DNA of 64,000 nucleotides from Actinoplanes siamensis (GCF_016862395.1 NZ_BOMW01000008.1:1-64000); one strand, 5' to 3'; counted from the first letter of the stretch, positions 20,029-28,769 are shown. Numbers and translations are program-made. Notes: generated by a model from the sequence alone, not told the origin.

Positions 20029-20586
20029 TCACAGATCTCGTGCGTACGTCGTACGGGAGGTCGCCACGTCCCGGAGCTTGTCGATGACCCCGACCAGCGG
20101 GTCGATCACCTTGTTCCACGGCGGCGTGACCGGCGTGGACAGGTGCGGCCGGGTCGGCGCGGCCTCCTGGGCCATCTCCACCCGGTTGCCGAGCCGGATC
20201 ATGTCCTCCACCGGCACCATGCGGTCGAGCAGCGGGAACAGCTCGCTCGCGTCCGCCTCGACGTGCCGGCGCACCGCGGCCACCAGGTCGGCGGACGGTG
20301 ACTTCGCGGTCATCAGCTGGAGCAGCTCCCGGTCCTCGGCCAGCTCCCGGTCGGCGATCCGGTCCCCGTCCGGCACAGCGGCGCGGATCGCCGGGTAGAG
20401 GTACTGCTCCTCGGCCGAGAGGTGCCGGGACAGCGTGGCAATAAGGACAGAGTGCTCTTTATCCGAGATATCCTCGGAAAGCAGACTCAGGATCTGGCGG
20501 TGCTGCTCGTTCAGGACATCGACGACGTTACGCCCGGAAGTGGTGCCTCCGACCGGCGGCAGCGGGGGAAGATTCACGTCAGACAT
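20029..20586 (-). CDS. Hemerythrin HHE-domain protein
   Basis: 185 residues from the ATG at 20586 (an in-frame ATG at 20634 is less likely). The helical core carries metal-ligand candidates: NEQHRQI, SRHLSAEEQYLYPAI and, later, RRHVEADASELFPLLDRM. This is the HHE cation-binding pattern of two helix pairs with His and Glu. Such proteins bind a di-iron centre and sense or store O2 or NO. The last 45 residues are Pro-rich and then helical. It is divergent from the M20 peptidase gene 68 bases away. Confidence 0.85.
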   Translation of the reverse strand: MSDVNLPPLPPVGGTTSGRNVVDVLNEQHRQILSLLSEDISDKEHSVLIATLSRHLSAEEQYLYPAIRAAVPDGDRIADRELAEDRELLQLMTAKSPSADLVAAVRRHVEADASELFPLLDRMVPVEDMIRLGNRVEMAQEAAPTRPHLSTPVTPPWNKVIDPLVGVIDKLRDVATSRTTYARDL

Positions 20587-20654
20587 GCCGCAGCCGGTAC
20601 CCGATATCACTTCCCCGCCAAACGTGCGTGACATCTTGCTGGTAAGAAAGGCGG

Positions 20655-21962
20655 ATGAACACCTCCGCCGTGGACGAGGTCACCGGCCTCTGCCAGGACC
20701 TGCTGCGCATCGACACCACGAACACCGGCGATCCACGGACCACCGTGGGGGAGCGGGCCGCCGCCGAGTACGTCGCCGGCAAGCTGGCCGACGTCGGCAT
20801 CGAGTCCCAGCTCCTGGAGTCCGCCCCCAAGCGCGCCAACCTGGTCGCCCGGATCCCCGGCGTCGACCGCTCCCGCGGCGCGCTGCTGGTGCACGGCCAC
20901 CTGGACGTCGTCCCGGCCGACGCGAGCGAATGGTCGGTGGACCCGTTCGCCGGCGAGGTGAAGGACGGCTACCTGTGGGGCCGCGGCGCCGTCGACATGA
21001 AGGACTTCGACGCGATGGTCCTCGCCGTGGTCCGCGAGTGGCGGCGCACCGGCTACACCCCGCCCCGGGACATCGTGCTGGCGTACACCGCCGACGAGGA
21101 GGCCGGGATGGAGTACGGCTCCCAGTGGCTGGTGCAGCACCACCCCGGCCTGTTCGACGGGGCCACCGAGGCGATCGGTGAGGTGGGCGGATATTCGTAC
21201 ACCGTCAATGACGATCTTCGTCTGTATCTGGTGCAGACCGCCGAGAAGGGGCTGGACTGGCTGCGCCTGCACGCGCACGGCCGCCCCGGCCACGGCTCGT
21301 TCATCCACGACGACAACGCGGTCACCGCGCTGGCCGAGGCGGTCGCCGGGATCGGCCGGCACAAGTTCCCGGTGGTCGTCACGCCCACCGTGCGCGCGTT
21401 CCTGGAACAGGTCGGCGAGGCGCTGCAGATCGACATCGACCCGGCGGACCCCGAGCTGGCGATCGCCAAGCTCGGCCCGATCGCGAACCTGATCGGCGCG
21501 ACGATCCGCAACACCGCGAACCCCACCCGGCTCCAGGCGGGATACAAGGACAACGTGATTCCCGGGAAGGCGTCCGCCACGATCGACTGCCGCACGCTGC
21601 CCGGCCAGGCGGAGTCGTTCCTCGCCGAGCTCCGTGAGATCATCGGGCCGGACGTGGAGATCGAGCACGTGCACCGGCAGCCGGCCGTGGAGACCGAGTT
21701 CGGCGGGCCGCTGGTGGACGCGATGGGCGCGGCGTTGCGTGCCGAGGACCCGGGTGCGCGTACCGTTCCGTACCTGATGTCCGGGGGGACCGACGCGAAG
21801 GCGTTCAGCACCCTGGGCATCCGATGCTTCGGGTTCGCCCCGTTGCGACTTCCGCCCGACCTGAACTTCGCCGCCCTGTTCCACGGCATCGACGAGCGGG
21901 TGCCGGTGGAAGGGCTAAAGTTCGGCGTGCGTGTGCTCGACCGACTGCTCCGAAACAGCTAG
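20655..21962 (+). CDS. M20-family metallopeptidase (dapE/ArgE-like)
   Basis: 435 residues. Metal-ligand blocks are in order: LLVHGHLDVVPAD, WGRGAVDMKDFDAM, and YTADEEAGMEYGSQW with the catalytic Glu pair. A dimerisation domain follows (about 190-320), then a final His block is expected near the C-terminus (MSGGTDAKAF). It probably hydrolyses an N-acylated amino acid or dipeptide in the cytoplasm. AAAGG precedes the ATG. The next gene follows after 38 bases and is likely cotranscribed. Confidence 0.9.
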   Translation: MNTSAVDEVTGLCQDLLRIDTTNTGDPRTTVGERAAAEYVAGKLADVGIESQLLESAPKRANLVARIPGVDRSRGALLVHGHLDVVPADASEWSVDPFAGEVKDGYLWGRGAVDMKDFDAMVLAVVREWRRTGYTPPRDIVLAYTADEEAGMEYGSQWLVQHHPGLFDGATEAIGEVGGYSYTVNDDLRLYLVQTAEKGLDWLRLHAHGRPGHGSFIHDDNAVTALAEAVAGIGRHKFPVVVTPTVRAFLEQVGEALQIDIDPADPELAIAKLGPIANLIGATIRNTANPTRLQAGYKDNVIPGKASATIDCRTLPGQAESFLAELREIIGPDVEIEHVHRQPAVETEFGGPLVDAMGAALRAEDPGARTVPYLMSGGTDAKAFSTLGIRCFGFAPLRLPPDLNFAALFHGIDERVPVEGLKFGVRVLDRLLRNS

Positions 21963-22000
21963 ATGCTCCGAGCCAGAGATGTGGAAGGACCCCCAACAAG

Positions 22001-22666
22001 ATGAGCGACCAGAACGCGGAGCTCGACGCCGCCCTCGAGCGGGTGGTGGAGGCGGCGCGAGCCCACCTCGCCGCCGTGAAGGCGGCCGCGGGGCGTGTCG
22101 ACGACGACGACGTCTGGCAGGCGTATGTCGATCTGAACAACGCCTCCTTCGCGTACGACGAGAAGCTGCTCGACGCCTACGGTGAGGTCACGCCGTGGGA
22201 CGTCGAGTCGATCGACCCGGACGAGGCGGACCAGCGCTTCCTCGCCGGTGAGGCCGGCGAGGCGGGGGCGGGGGATGCGTACCCGCAGGTCATCTCGGTC
22301 CGGCAGCGCCGGGACTACCGCGTGCCCAGCGTGTCCGCGCTGCTGAAGGTCGCGGAGAACGCCCGGCGCGGCTCGGTGCCGGAGGACGAGGAGGTCGGCC
22401 CGGTCGAGTCGGTCGGGGAGGCCGTGCTCGAGCTGCTGCAGGCCGGCGACGGTTCGCTGGCCTCGCTCGACGTGCCCGAGCTGGAGCCGCTCGACGGCCT
22501 GCTCACGGTGACCGAGGTCGAGGAGCCGCTGGACCTGGAGTCGTTCGACGACGCCGACGGTTCCGGCCCGTTCGCCCCGGCCGAGGGCGACCAGCTGGTC
22601 GGCCGGCTCGACGAGCACCCCTTCCTCCCCGACGAGGAAGACGACCACGCCGGTCACCAGCACTGA
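22001..22666 (+). CDS. Acidic protein of unknown function, 221 residues
   Basis: The protein is highly acidic throughout. It has a helical N-terminus (about 5-65), a middle segment with basic residues (SVRQRRDYRVPSVSALLKVAE) and a disordered acidic tail ending in His-rich DHAGHQH. ggaagga lies about ten bases before the ATG. It is placed between the M20 peptidase and DUF5703 genes. No domain is recognised. Confidence 0.78.
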   Translation: MSDQNAELDAALERVVEAARAHLAAVKAAAGRVDDDDVWQAYVDLNNASFAYDEKLLDAYGEVTPWDVESIDPDEADQRFLAGEAGEAGAGDAYPQVISVRQRRDYRVPSVSALLKVAENARRGSVPEDEEVGPVESVGEAVLELLQAGDGSLASLDVPELEPLDGLLTVTEVEEPLDLESFDDADGSGPFAPAEGDQLVGRLDEHPFLPDEEDDHAGHQH

Positions 22667-22712
22667 CCGCCCCGCTGTCGCCCGGCGGCAGCGCGGTGCC
22701 CGCTGTGACAGC

Positions 22713-22749
22713 GAGAACCCGCCCGGCCGTGCTGGCCGGGCGGGTTCTC
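22713..22749. terminator. Bidirectional 16-bp terminator hairpin
   Basis: gagaacccgcccggcc (22713-22728) pairs perfectly with 22734-22749 across gtgct. It lies between convergent genes, and its right arm overlaps the stop codon of the DUF5703 gene. Confidence 0.9.
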
Positions 22750-22939
22750 AGTAACTGAGGCCGGGCTGCGGGGTGGGCTGGATGCGCCGGCGGAGCATCA
22801 CCTTGCGGGTGCCGTCCGCGAAGAGCTGGACCCGTGCCAGCTCCCAGCCGGAGAACTCGGCCTGTATGGCGAGCTGCGCCGCTGCGGTCAGCCGATCGAC
22901 ATTCGAAGGTAACCGCAGCGGCGCGTATTCGTAGTCCAT
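22748..22939 (-). CDS. DUF5703-family small protein
   Basis: 63 residues starting MDYEYAPLRLPSNVDRLTAA, with a central AEFSGWELARVQLFADGTRK segment and basic VMLRRRI end, as in DUF5703. The family is actinobacterial and uncharacterised. Convergent with the acidic protein gene. It is the last core gene before the low-GC island. Confidence 0.85.
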   Translation of the reverse strand: MDYEYAPLRLPSNVDRLTAAAQLAIQAEFSGWELARVQLFADGTRKVMLRRRIQPTPQPGLSY

Positions 22940-23039
22940 GCCGACTAGAGTGCACCTCCGGCAGGACCAACGACAAGCTCTGACCAGCGCTTATTCACTC
23001 ACAGCAGCGAGTGGAGTGAAGCGTTGGAGCGTGTCTACC

Positions 23040-23745
23040 GGATCTCGCCTGGTCAAGCTACCTCCGAGCCCTGAGACCTCAAGAGGCGATCCGCTGCGAC
23101 GGTCCGTGACTATGACTACACCTACCGGATGTTGAGCGGTTGGCTCGGGAAACCGGCCGTAGAGGCGTCCATGCTTGAGATTGAGGCGTGGCTAGAGGAA
23201 CGCGCCTAGGTCAGGTATCCCCAACTCGTGTACGTCAAGATCAGCGCAAACTCTCCGCTTGATGGGAACACCACGGTCCGGCGAGTTGACCACGCTGCCG
23301 TGCAGGCAGTTGATTTGCGGAACGATCTCCTAACGGTGTCCGGCAAGACCGGCACCCGAGCGATCCCCTCAACGACACGACGGCGACTGTCTTCGAGAGG
23401 TACCTACGTGCAAGAGCGAAGCATCCGAGCGCCGCCTTGGACGCGCTCTGGCTCGGCAAGAAGGGCCAGCTCACGCGGACGGGCATCCAGATGATGCTTG
23501 CCCGACGTGTGAGACAAGCGGGGATCACCGATCGCATCCACATGCACCTGTTTCGCCATGACTCGGCCACGCGAGCGGCCGATGCTGGACTGTCTGCCGA
23601 AGCGTCGGAGTTCCTCTACGGCTGGACGCCGGGATCACCCATGACACGTCACTACACCAGAGCGACAAAGGTGCAGCGGGCTCAAGAGGCCGCACGAAAG
23701 CTCATTGATCGAATCCAGCGCCTGAATGCCGTTGTGAGCGTTTAA
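23040..23745 (+). pseudogene. Tyrosine recombinase (integrase) remnant
   Basis: Integrase-like sequence continues only by changing frame. AWSSYLRALRPQEAI is readable near 23050-23095, DYDYTYRMLSGWLGKPAVEA and EAWLEERA near 23110-23208 (ended by TAG), then VSGKTGTRAIP in a further segment to about 23372. One base is missing in the C-run there, and LNDTTATVFERYLRARAKHP continues into the intact C-terminal frame ending at 23745. That end contains HLFRHDSATRAADAGL (the His-x-x-Arg box) and the nucleophile region TRHYTRAT. Part of the central catalytic domain is deleted as well. The gene cannot make an active enzyme. Confidence 0.85.
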
Positions 23746-23790
23746 TAGTGCGAGGGTGCCCCAGTTCTGCTGCTGGGGCATTTCTCGTCT

Positions 23791-24126
23791 CTACGGCCGT
23801 TCCAGCGGCCTCAAACGCACCTCAATCAGCTCACGGTCGCCGCCAACGTTGCCGTGGGTGCCTTTACGCGCTTTGCATAGCGACCTTGCAGCATCGGCCG
23901 GACGTTCATCCGACGGCCGGTAAAGGTGGTCGTTGTCGTCGCCTTCCTCAGCGATCACATAGGGCACGATCGGAGTTAGGGCGAGTTTGAAGCAGGGACA
24001 TTCCCGGTTGTGCGGAAAATCGGCACGCGCCAAGTCATGTGACTTCGCGGTGCCATTGCCCCCGAGGGTCGGACACTCGGGAATGTGGAAGATCGCAATT
24101 GGCGGGTAGTGCCGACGTTCAGACAT
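23791..24126 (-). CDS. Hypothetical protein in the island, 111 residues
   Basis: The sequence is polar, with four Cys (IPECPTLGG, RECPCFKL and SLCKARKG), which could bind a metal, and an Arg-rich end. No family is recognised. GC is clearly lower than in flanking core genes. The ATG at 24126 lies 12 bases after the stop of the next minus-strand gene, so the two are likely cotranscribed. Confidence 0.5.
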   Translation of the reverse strand: MSERRHYPPIAIFHIPECPTLGGNGTAKSHDLARADFPHNRECPCFKLALTPIVPYVIAEEGDDNDHLYRPSDERPADAARSLCKARKGTHGNVGGDRELIEVRLRPLERP

Positions 24127-24138
24127 GAGTGATGTCGC

Positions 24139-24399
24139 CTACCCGTCGCATTCACGAATCGCTAGCGAATAGATGCGGTCGTTGCTGTTACCCTGATCGG
24201 AGTCCACCATGTCAAGATCAGTGGCTGCTACCGTGATCTCATAGCCAGGCCCGCTACCGGTGTCTATCCAGACCGTCACGTGCCCATCAGCAGGAAGATC
24301 TCTTGGCCCTACCACCAGCACCGCGCCACCCCCTACGCAGAAGTTCCGAAGCCCAACTAGCCCCACCGCCCCGGCGGGGTGAAGATTTGTAGTGGACAC
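24139..24399 (-). CDS. Hypothetical protein in the island, about 86 residues
   Basis: From the GTG at 24399 the protein has a beta-rich look: GLRNFCVGGGAVLVVGPRD, then DGHVTVWIDTGSGPGYEITV. The open frame continues upstream to 24720, but that part is antisense to the XRE gene and has a composition unlike a protein, so the shorter form is preferred. The start is uncertain because no ribosome site is clear. It is divergent from the XRE gene, with 77 bp between. Confidence 0.4.
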   Translation of the reverse strand: MSTTNLHPAGAVGLVGLRNFCVGGGAVLVVGPRDLPADGHVTVWIDTGSGPGYEITVAATDLDMVDSDQGNSNDRIYSLAIRECDG

Positions 24400-24476
24400 A
24401 GCGTCCAGCGGGGCACAGTCAGAAGCCAGGCGGCGGGTGTCATCAACGTGCTTCAAACCGACGACAGGGGTAGCGG

Positions 24477-24926
24477 GTGAGCGAGCTAGGGCGGATCTTG
24501 AAAGAGGCCCGAACCTCGGCCGGTCTATCCCTGGCCGGTATGGCGAAGCGGACCGGATACAGCCGGTCCCACATTGGCAACGTGGAAAACGGCACCCGTC
24601 AGGCCACCCCTGACGTCGTGAAAGCGTACGAGAAAGCGTTAGGGGAAGACTTGGACCGCCGTAGCCTGCTGCTCGGCACCCTAGGCATTCTGGCCGCCGG
24701 CCCCGCCGACGACACGGCAATAGCGATCACGCACGAAATCACCGAGGGACGCTCGGGTCTGCTAACCGAGCTGCAAACGAGTCACGCTACCGATAGGGGA
24801 ATAGCGGCACTCGTAGGCCAGGATGCCGCAGCCGTGGCTACGCTGACCCAATGGACCGGCCGGGGCAACGCCGTATTGCGTGTAAACGCTACCGGCGTAC
24901 TGGCAAAGGTTCCTGGCGGGCGTTGA
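24477..24926 (+). CDS. XRE-family helix-turn-helix regulator
   Basis: 149 residues. An HTH_3 domain occupies residues 3-58 (LGRILKEARTSAGLSLAGMA, then TGYSRSHIGNVENGTRQATP). A linker with DRRSLLLGTLGILAAG follows, then a C-terminal segment (AAVATLTQWTGRGNAVLRVN) seen in integrative-element regulators. The GTG at 24477 has acagggg upstream. Probably the element's own regulator, controlling the 77-bp divergent promoter region to its left. Confidence 0.8.
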   Translation: MSELGRILKEARTSAGLSLAGMAKRTGYSRSHIGNVENGTRQATPDVVKAYEKALGEDLDRRSLLLGTLGILAAGPADDTAIAITHEITEGRSGLLTELQTSHATDRGIAALVGQDAAAVATLTQWTGRGNAVLRVNATGVLAKVPGGR

Positions 24927-24950
24927 CCCCCTCAAGCTGTAGGGAGAGGG

Positions 24951-25286
24951 ATGCACCTAATCAAAGTCGGCAAAGGCGACGAGGTACTAGGCACGGTCGG
25001 GGAGGCTGTGGCGGAGCTAGGCATCACGGCCGCCGCTATCACTCTCATCGGGGCCGTACAAACCGCCACGGTGTCGGTGATGAAAAAGGATGACGCCCAA
25101 ACTGACTACCTACGGACGTACGACCAGCCGCTAGAACTGTCCGGCACCGGTGAGGTGACGGACGGAAAGGTGCACCTGCACGTGACCCTCTACGGAGAGG
25201 ATTTCGTGACCGGTGGGCACCTCCACGCGGCCACCGTCCAAGACTTCTTTGTTCATGCTTACGTAAATCCGCTCATCATCCCCTAG
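24951..25286 (+). CDS. PPC/DUF296 domain protein
   Basis: 111 residues forming a single PPC (DUF296) domain: LIKVGKGDEVLGTVGEAVAE, the strand VHLHVTLYGEDFVTGGHLHA and the end VHAYV. The His-rich motif GGHLHA is the family's conserved metal or ligand site. No AT-hook is attached, as is usual for bacterial single-domain forms, which are trimeric and of unclear function. GTAGGGAGAGGG precedes the ATG. It starts 24 bases after the XRE gene and is probably in the same operon. Confidence 0.82.
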   Translation: MHLIKVGKGDEVLGTVGEAVAELGITAAAITLIGAVQTATVSVMKKDDAQTDYLRTYDQPLELSGTGEVTDGKVHLHVTLYGEDFVTGGHLHAATVQDFFVHAYVNPLIIP

Positions 25287-25380
25287 AGCAAAGCGGGACG
25301 CCGGGGTAGAAATCTTGCCCCGGCCCGCTCTTTCCGTGCTTCCCGCGCCAGAAAGACGGACGAAGTCACCGGCCCTGTTT

Positions 25381-25590
25381 CTATGCCGTGACACCAAGAA
25401 GTGTCTCGACATCAATAGCCCCAAAAATAAGAGCTATAACCGCTATAACTACCACGATAGCCGCCCATCGACTTTGTAGCCAAACAAGGCTGCGGTCCAG
25501 GACTCTTGCGCCCGATGCGGCTGCACGCAGCGTGCCCGCCACTGCCGGGGCAGTCTTCAGGGCTCTAGGTGTGCCATCAGCGTCAAAGAC
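25381..25590 (-). pseudogene. C-terminal fragment of a membrane protein
   Basis: The open frame to a TAG at 25381-25383 reads LKTAPAVAGTLRAAASGARV followed by a clear membrane helix (AAIVVVIAVIALIFGA) and IDVETLLGVTA. No ATG and no ribosome site precedes it, and a stop lies just upstream near 25592. It looks like the surviving end of a membrane protein of the decayed element. A short GTG-initiated protein of about 53 residues is the alternative. Confidence 0.4.
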
Positions 25591-25615
25591 CAGGCGCTAG
25601 AGGGCCGGCGAGAGG

Positions 25616-25702
25616 ATGAGCGTCATGACAGATGACGACCTTGCGGCGATCGTGGCGGCACTCGGAAGCCTGATCGACCACGTTGACCCGGGGCGAGCTT
25701 GA
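25616..25702 (+). CDS. Possible 28-residue peptide or truncated gene start
   Basis: GCGAGAGG precedes an ATG that opens MSVMTDDDLAAIVAALGSLI and stops after 28 codons. The N-terminus looks like a real acidic helical protein start. It may be the beginning of a gene cut when the element decayed. Confidence 0.25.
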   Translation: MSVMTDDDLAAIVAALGSLIDHVDPGRA

Positions 25703-25968
25703 CGCACCGCCGCTCATGCTGGCCCGCTCGGCTGGTGCCAGAAATGCCCTCGCTCTGTTGCCGACGACGGCAACAACCGACAGCGACAGCCGAGGTTGAT
25801 AGCAAACGATCCAATATGCTCCCGGCCGCGAACCGCGCACCAGCCCCTCAGCAGGTTCGATTCCCTTGTCACAAACGTTGCGGGCGGGCCGCCGGCGGAG
25901 GTAGTGGCCGCGTTCGCGGACGGCCCGCCTGACACGGATCCCGCGCGACAAGAAGAGCGGCTCCCCTC
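25703..25968. other. Right edge of the low-GC island, no gene supported
   Basis: 266 bp of mixed composition. caggttcgattccc at 25852-25865 resembles the T-arm of a tRNA, but the 3' stem does not pair. GC climbs back to the core level by about 25880. The original integration boundary may lie here. Confidence 0.35.
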
Positions 25969-26610
25969 TCAGGGCGAGATGAATCCCGACTTGTAGGCGG
26001 CCACGACCGCCTGCGTACGATCGCGGACCCCGAGCTTGCCCAGCACGTTCCCGACGTGCGTCTTGATCGTCTCGACGCCCAGCACCAGCCGCTCGGCGAT
26101 CTCGGCGTTCGACATCCCGTCCGCCATCAGCGCCAGGACCTCCGCCTCCCGCGCGGTCAGCCCGGCGGTCCCGAGCCCGCGCGCCGGACGGGCGTACGCC
26201 GCCGCCAGGCTCTTGATCGCCGCCGGGAACAGCAGGGAGTCGCCGCGCGCGACCACCCGGACCGCCTCCACGATCTGTTCCGGGCGGGCCCGCTTGAGCA
26301 GGAACCCGCTGGCTCCGGCCTGCAGGGCCGCGAAGACGTACTCGTCGTTGGCGAAGGTGGTCAGAACCAGCACCTTCGGCGGGTCCTGCGGGAACCGGGC
26401 GAGCAGCAGCCGGGTCGCCTGGATGCCGTCGAGGCGCGGCATCCGGACATCCATCAGCACGACGTCGGGCCGCCGGCGGACCGCGGCCGGGACCACCTCG
26501 CTGCCGTCCCCGGCCTCGCCGGTCACGGTGAGGCCGGGCTGGGCGCCGAGGATCGCCCGCAGACCCGTGCGGACCAACTCGTCGTCGTCGGCGATCAGCA
26601 CGCCGGTCAT
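25969..26610 (-). CDS. NarL/FixJ-family response regulator
   Basis: 213 residues. The receiver (1-120) has the acidic pair in LIADDDELVR, phospho-acceptor Asp in VVLMDVRMPRLDG, Thr in LVLTTF and Lys in FLLKRARPEQ. The LuxR-type helix-turn-helix (150-205) is LTAREAEVLALMADGMSNAE to TIKTHVGNVLGKLG. Its ATG overlaps the kinase stop (ATGA), so the pair is translationally coupled. The regulon is unknown. Confidence 0.93.
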   Translation of the reverse strand: MTGVLIADDDELVRTGLRAILGAQPGLTVTGEAGDGSEVVPAAVRRRPDVVLMDVRMPRLDGIQATRLLLARFPQDPPKVLVLTTFANDEYVFAALQAGASGFLLKRARPEQIVEAVRVVARGDSLLFPAAIKSLAAAYARPARGLGTAGLTAREAEVLALMADGMSNAEIAERLVLGVETIKTHVGNVLGKLGVRDRTQAVVAAYKSGFISP

Positions 26611-27758
26611 CGGATCTCCACCGGCAGCCGCGCCGTGACCTGCCAGTTCTCTCCGACCGGGCCGGCCCGCAGCGTGCCGCCGAGCAGGCGGACCCGCTCC
26701 CGCATCCCCGCGATCCCGTGCCCGCCGCCGGATCGGCGCGCGGGCGCCACGGCCCGCCGGTTGCTGACCTCGATCACCAGTTCCTCCTCCTGCCGGATGC
26801 GCAGCCTGATCGGCCCGGTGCCGTGCCGGGCGGCGTTGGTCAGCGACTCCTGCACGATCCGGTACGCCTCCCGCGACACCGGCGGCGGCACGTCGACCGC
26901 CTCCGCGTCCGCCTCGACCTGGTCGGTGAGTAGCTGATCCAACTCGGTCAGAGTCGGTGCGGTACTGTGCCCGGCCCCCTCGTCGCGGAGGATGCCGAGG
27001 ACGGTGTCCAGCTCGCCTGCCGCGGCCCGCCCGGTCTCCTCGATCGCGGCCAGCGCCCGCAGCGCGAAGTCCGGGTCGCCGCCGAACACCGCCCGCGCCG
27101 CCCCGGCCTGCAGGGTCATCGCGGTGATCGCGTGCCCGACCGAGTCGTGCAGCTCCCGGGCCAGCCGGTTGCGCTCGGCGAGCCGCCGCTCCCGCACGGC
27201 CAGCCGGCTCTCCCGCTCGGCCGGCGACGGGCCGAGCAGGATCGGGGCCATCGTCGCGGCGAGCGAGCCCAGCCCGGCGACCGCGTAGATCGCGCCGGCC
27301 AGGATGAGCGGCGCGGCGGCCAGCCACCACCAGCCGCCGTTGCCCGGGGTCAGGGTCTCGCCGCCGGCCAGGGCCAGGATGACCACCGGCACCACGATGA
27401 GCAGCACCGCCCCGATCGCCACGCCGGTGAGCAGGTGCAACCCGAACCAGAGCGCAGCCCGCAGCCGGGTGTCGCGCTCCAGGCGGTGGCCCCGGCCGGG
27501 AATGGGCAGGGGCACGCCGAGCAGCGAGCGGGCCGCCGCGATCTCCAGGTCCCGGGTGCCGCCCAGGAACGGCGGGACCAGCGCGATCGCCGCGGCCAGC
27601 AGCACGGCCCAGAAGGTGCCGGTCCAGTGCTCCGGATCGGCTCCGACGGCCCGGACCGCAAGACCGAGACCCATCGTGTACGGCAGTGCCAGCACCGCCC
27701 CGAGCAGCAGGAACACCGCACGCCGGTAGGTGGCGGCGGTGACCAGCGGGCGCAGCAT
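26607..27758 (-). CDS. NarL-type sensor histidine kinase
   Basis: 383 residues. The N-terminal half has about five hydrophobic segments (for example VFLLLGAVLALPYTMGLGLA and VLLIVVPVVILALAG) and almost no extracellular domain, so the signal may be sensed in the membrane. HisKA_3 carries the phospho-His in LARELHDSVGHAITAM. The ATPase domain has ESLTNAARHG and GGGHGIAGMRERV. It precedes and overlaps its response regulator. The start lies three bases from the aldo/keto reductase stop, so all three genes may be one transcript. Confidence 0.92.
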   Translation of the reverse strand: MLRPLVTAATYRRAVFLLLGAVLALPYTMGLGLAVRAVGADPEHWTGTFWAVLLAAAIALVPPFLGGTRDLEIAAARSLLGVPLPIPGRGHRLERDTRLRAALWFGLHLLTGVAIGAVLLIVVPVVILALAGGETLTPGNGGWWWLAAAPLILAGAIYAVAGLGSLAATMAPILLGPSPAERESRLAVRERRLAERNRLARELHDSVGHAITAMTLQAGAARAVFGGDPDFALRALAAIEETGRAAAGELDTVLGILRDEGAGHSTAPTLTELDQLLTDQVEADAEAVDVPPPVSREAYRIVQESLTNAARHGTGPIRLRIRQEEELVIEVSNRRAVAPARRSGGGHGIAGMRERVRLLGGTLRAGPVGENWQVTARLPVEIR

Positions 27759-27761
27759 GCC

Positions 27762-28757
27762 TCAGAGCGCCCCGTGCGGGTCGCCGGTGCCCTCGCGCTC
27801 CGGGTAACCCACGTCGATCGCGGAGACGTCCTCCAGGGCGAACGCTATCTCGGCCGGCAGGGTCAACTCCTCGCTGCGCAACGCGCCCTGCAGCTGGCCG
27901 GCCGTGCGGGCGCCCAGGATCACCGCGGCCAGCCCGGGCCGGTCCCGGACCCAGGCGAGCGCCACCTCCAGGGGCGACACCCCGAGGCCGCCGGCCGCGA
28001 TCACCACCGCCTCGACGATGCTGGAGCTGCGCGGCTCCAGGTACGTCTGCACGAACGGCGCGTAGTGCTCGGAGGCGGCCCGCGAGTCCAGCGGGCGGCC
28101 GTTGCGGTACTTGCCGGTGAGCACCCCGCGGCCCAGCGGCGACCAGGCCAGCACCCCGAAGCCGAGCGCCGCGGCGGCCGGCAGCAGCTCGCGCTCGATG
28201 CCCCGCTCCAGCAGCGAGTACTCCATCTGGGCGGCCACGATCGGGGCGCGCGTCGGGTACGCCGACTGCCAGGTCGCGGCCCGGGCGGTCTGCCAGGCGG
28301 AGAAGTTGGAGACCCCGACGTACCGCACCCGGCCACTGCTCACCGCATGGTCGAGAGCGGACAGCGTCTCCTCGAACGGGGTGTGCACGTCGTAGCCGTG
28401 CACCTGCCACAGGTCGACGTAGTCGGTGCCCAGCCGGCGCAGTGACGCGTCGAGCGAGCGCAACAGGTTGCCGCGCGAACCGTCCCGGGCGCGCCAGCCG
28501 TGCGGGGTCAGGCCGGCCTTGGTGGCGATCACCACCTCGTCGCGGGGCACCAGGTGGTCGAGCAGGGAGCCGATCACCGTCTCGGCGTCGCCCGCGCCGT
28601 ACACGTCGGCGGTGTCGATCAGGGTGCCGCCGGCCTCGAGGAACAGCTTCATCTGCTCGGCCGCGTCATCCGGGTCGGTGTCGCGCCCCCAGGTCATGGT
28701 GCCGAGGGCTAGCCGGGAGACCGCTAGCCCGCTTCGGCCGAGCGGTCGCTGGTGCAT
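27762..28757 (-). CDS. Aldo/keto reductase
   Basis: 331 residues forming the AKR TIM barrel. Catalytic tetrad residues are visible: Asp and Tyr in LIDTADVYGAGD, Lys in VIATKAGLT and His in LWQVHGYDVHTP. The NADPH-binding region is AWSPLGRGVLTGKY. The substrate cannot be told. A TAAGGT box ends six bases before the ATG and no Shine-Dalgarno is seen, so it probably has a leaderless mRNA. The two-component pair follows three bases downstream. Confidence 0.92.
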   Translation of the reverse strand: MHQRPLGRSGLAVSRLALGTMTWGRDTDPDDAAEQMKLFLEAGGTLIDTADVYGAGDAETVIGSLLDHLVPRDEVVIATKAGLTPHGWRARDGSRGNLLRSLDASLRRLGTDYVDLWQVHGYDVHTPFEETLSALDHAVSSGRVRYVGVSNFSAWQTARAATWQSAYPTRAPIVAAQMEYSLLERGIERELLPAAAALGFGVLAWSPLGRGVLTGKYRNGRPLDSRAASEHYAPFVQTYLEPRSSSIVEAVVIAAGGLGVSPLEVALAWVRDRPGLAAVILGARTAGQLQGALRSEELTLPAEIAFALEDVSAIDVGYPEREGTGDPHGAL

Positions 28758-28763
28758 GAGTGA

Positions 28764-28769
28764 ACCTTA
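28764..28769 (-). promoter_or_regulatory. -10 box for the aldo/keto reductase (leaderless)
   Basis: TAAGGT on the minus strand, six bases from the ATG at 28757. The upstream DNA is AT-rich compared with its surroundings. Confidence 0.5.

Noticed and set aside
25850..25880. tRNA-like T-arm caggttcgattccc
   Set aside because: The 3' stem does not pair with the 5' stem and no acceptor, D or anticodon arm can be found. At most a remnant of an attachment site.
25969..28410. Single 813-residue minus-strand frame ending as the response regulator
   Set aside because: The part before the regulator is an out-of-frame reading of the kinase and reductase genes; overlapping ATGA and ribosome context show two separate genes.
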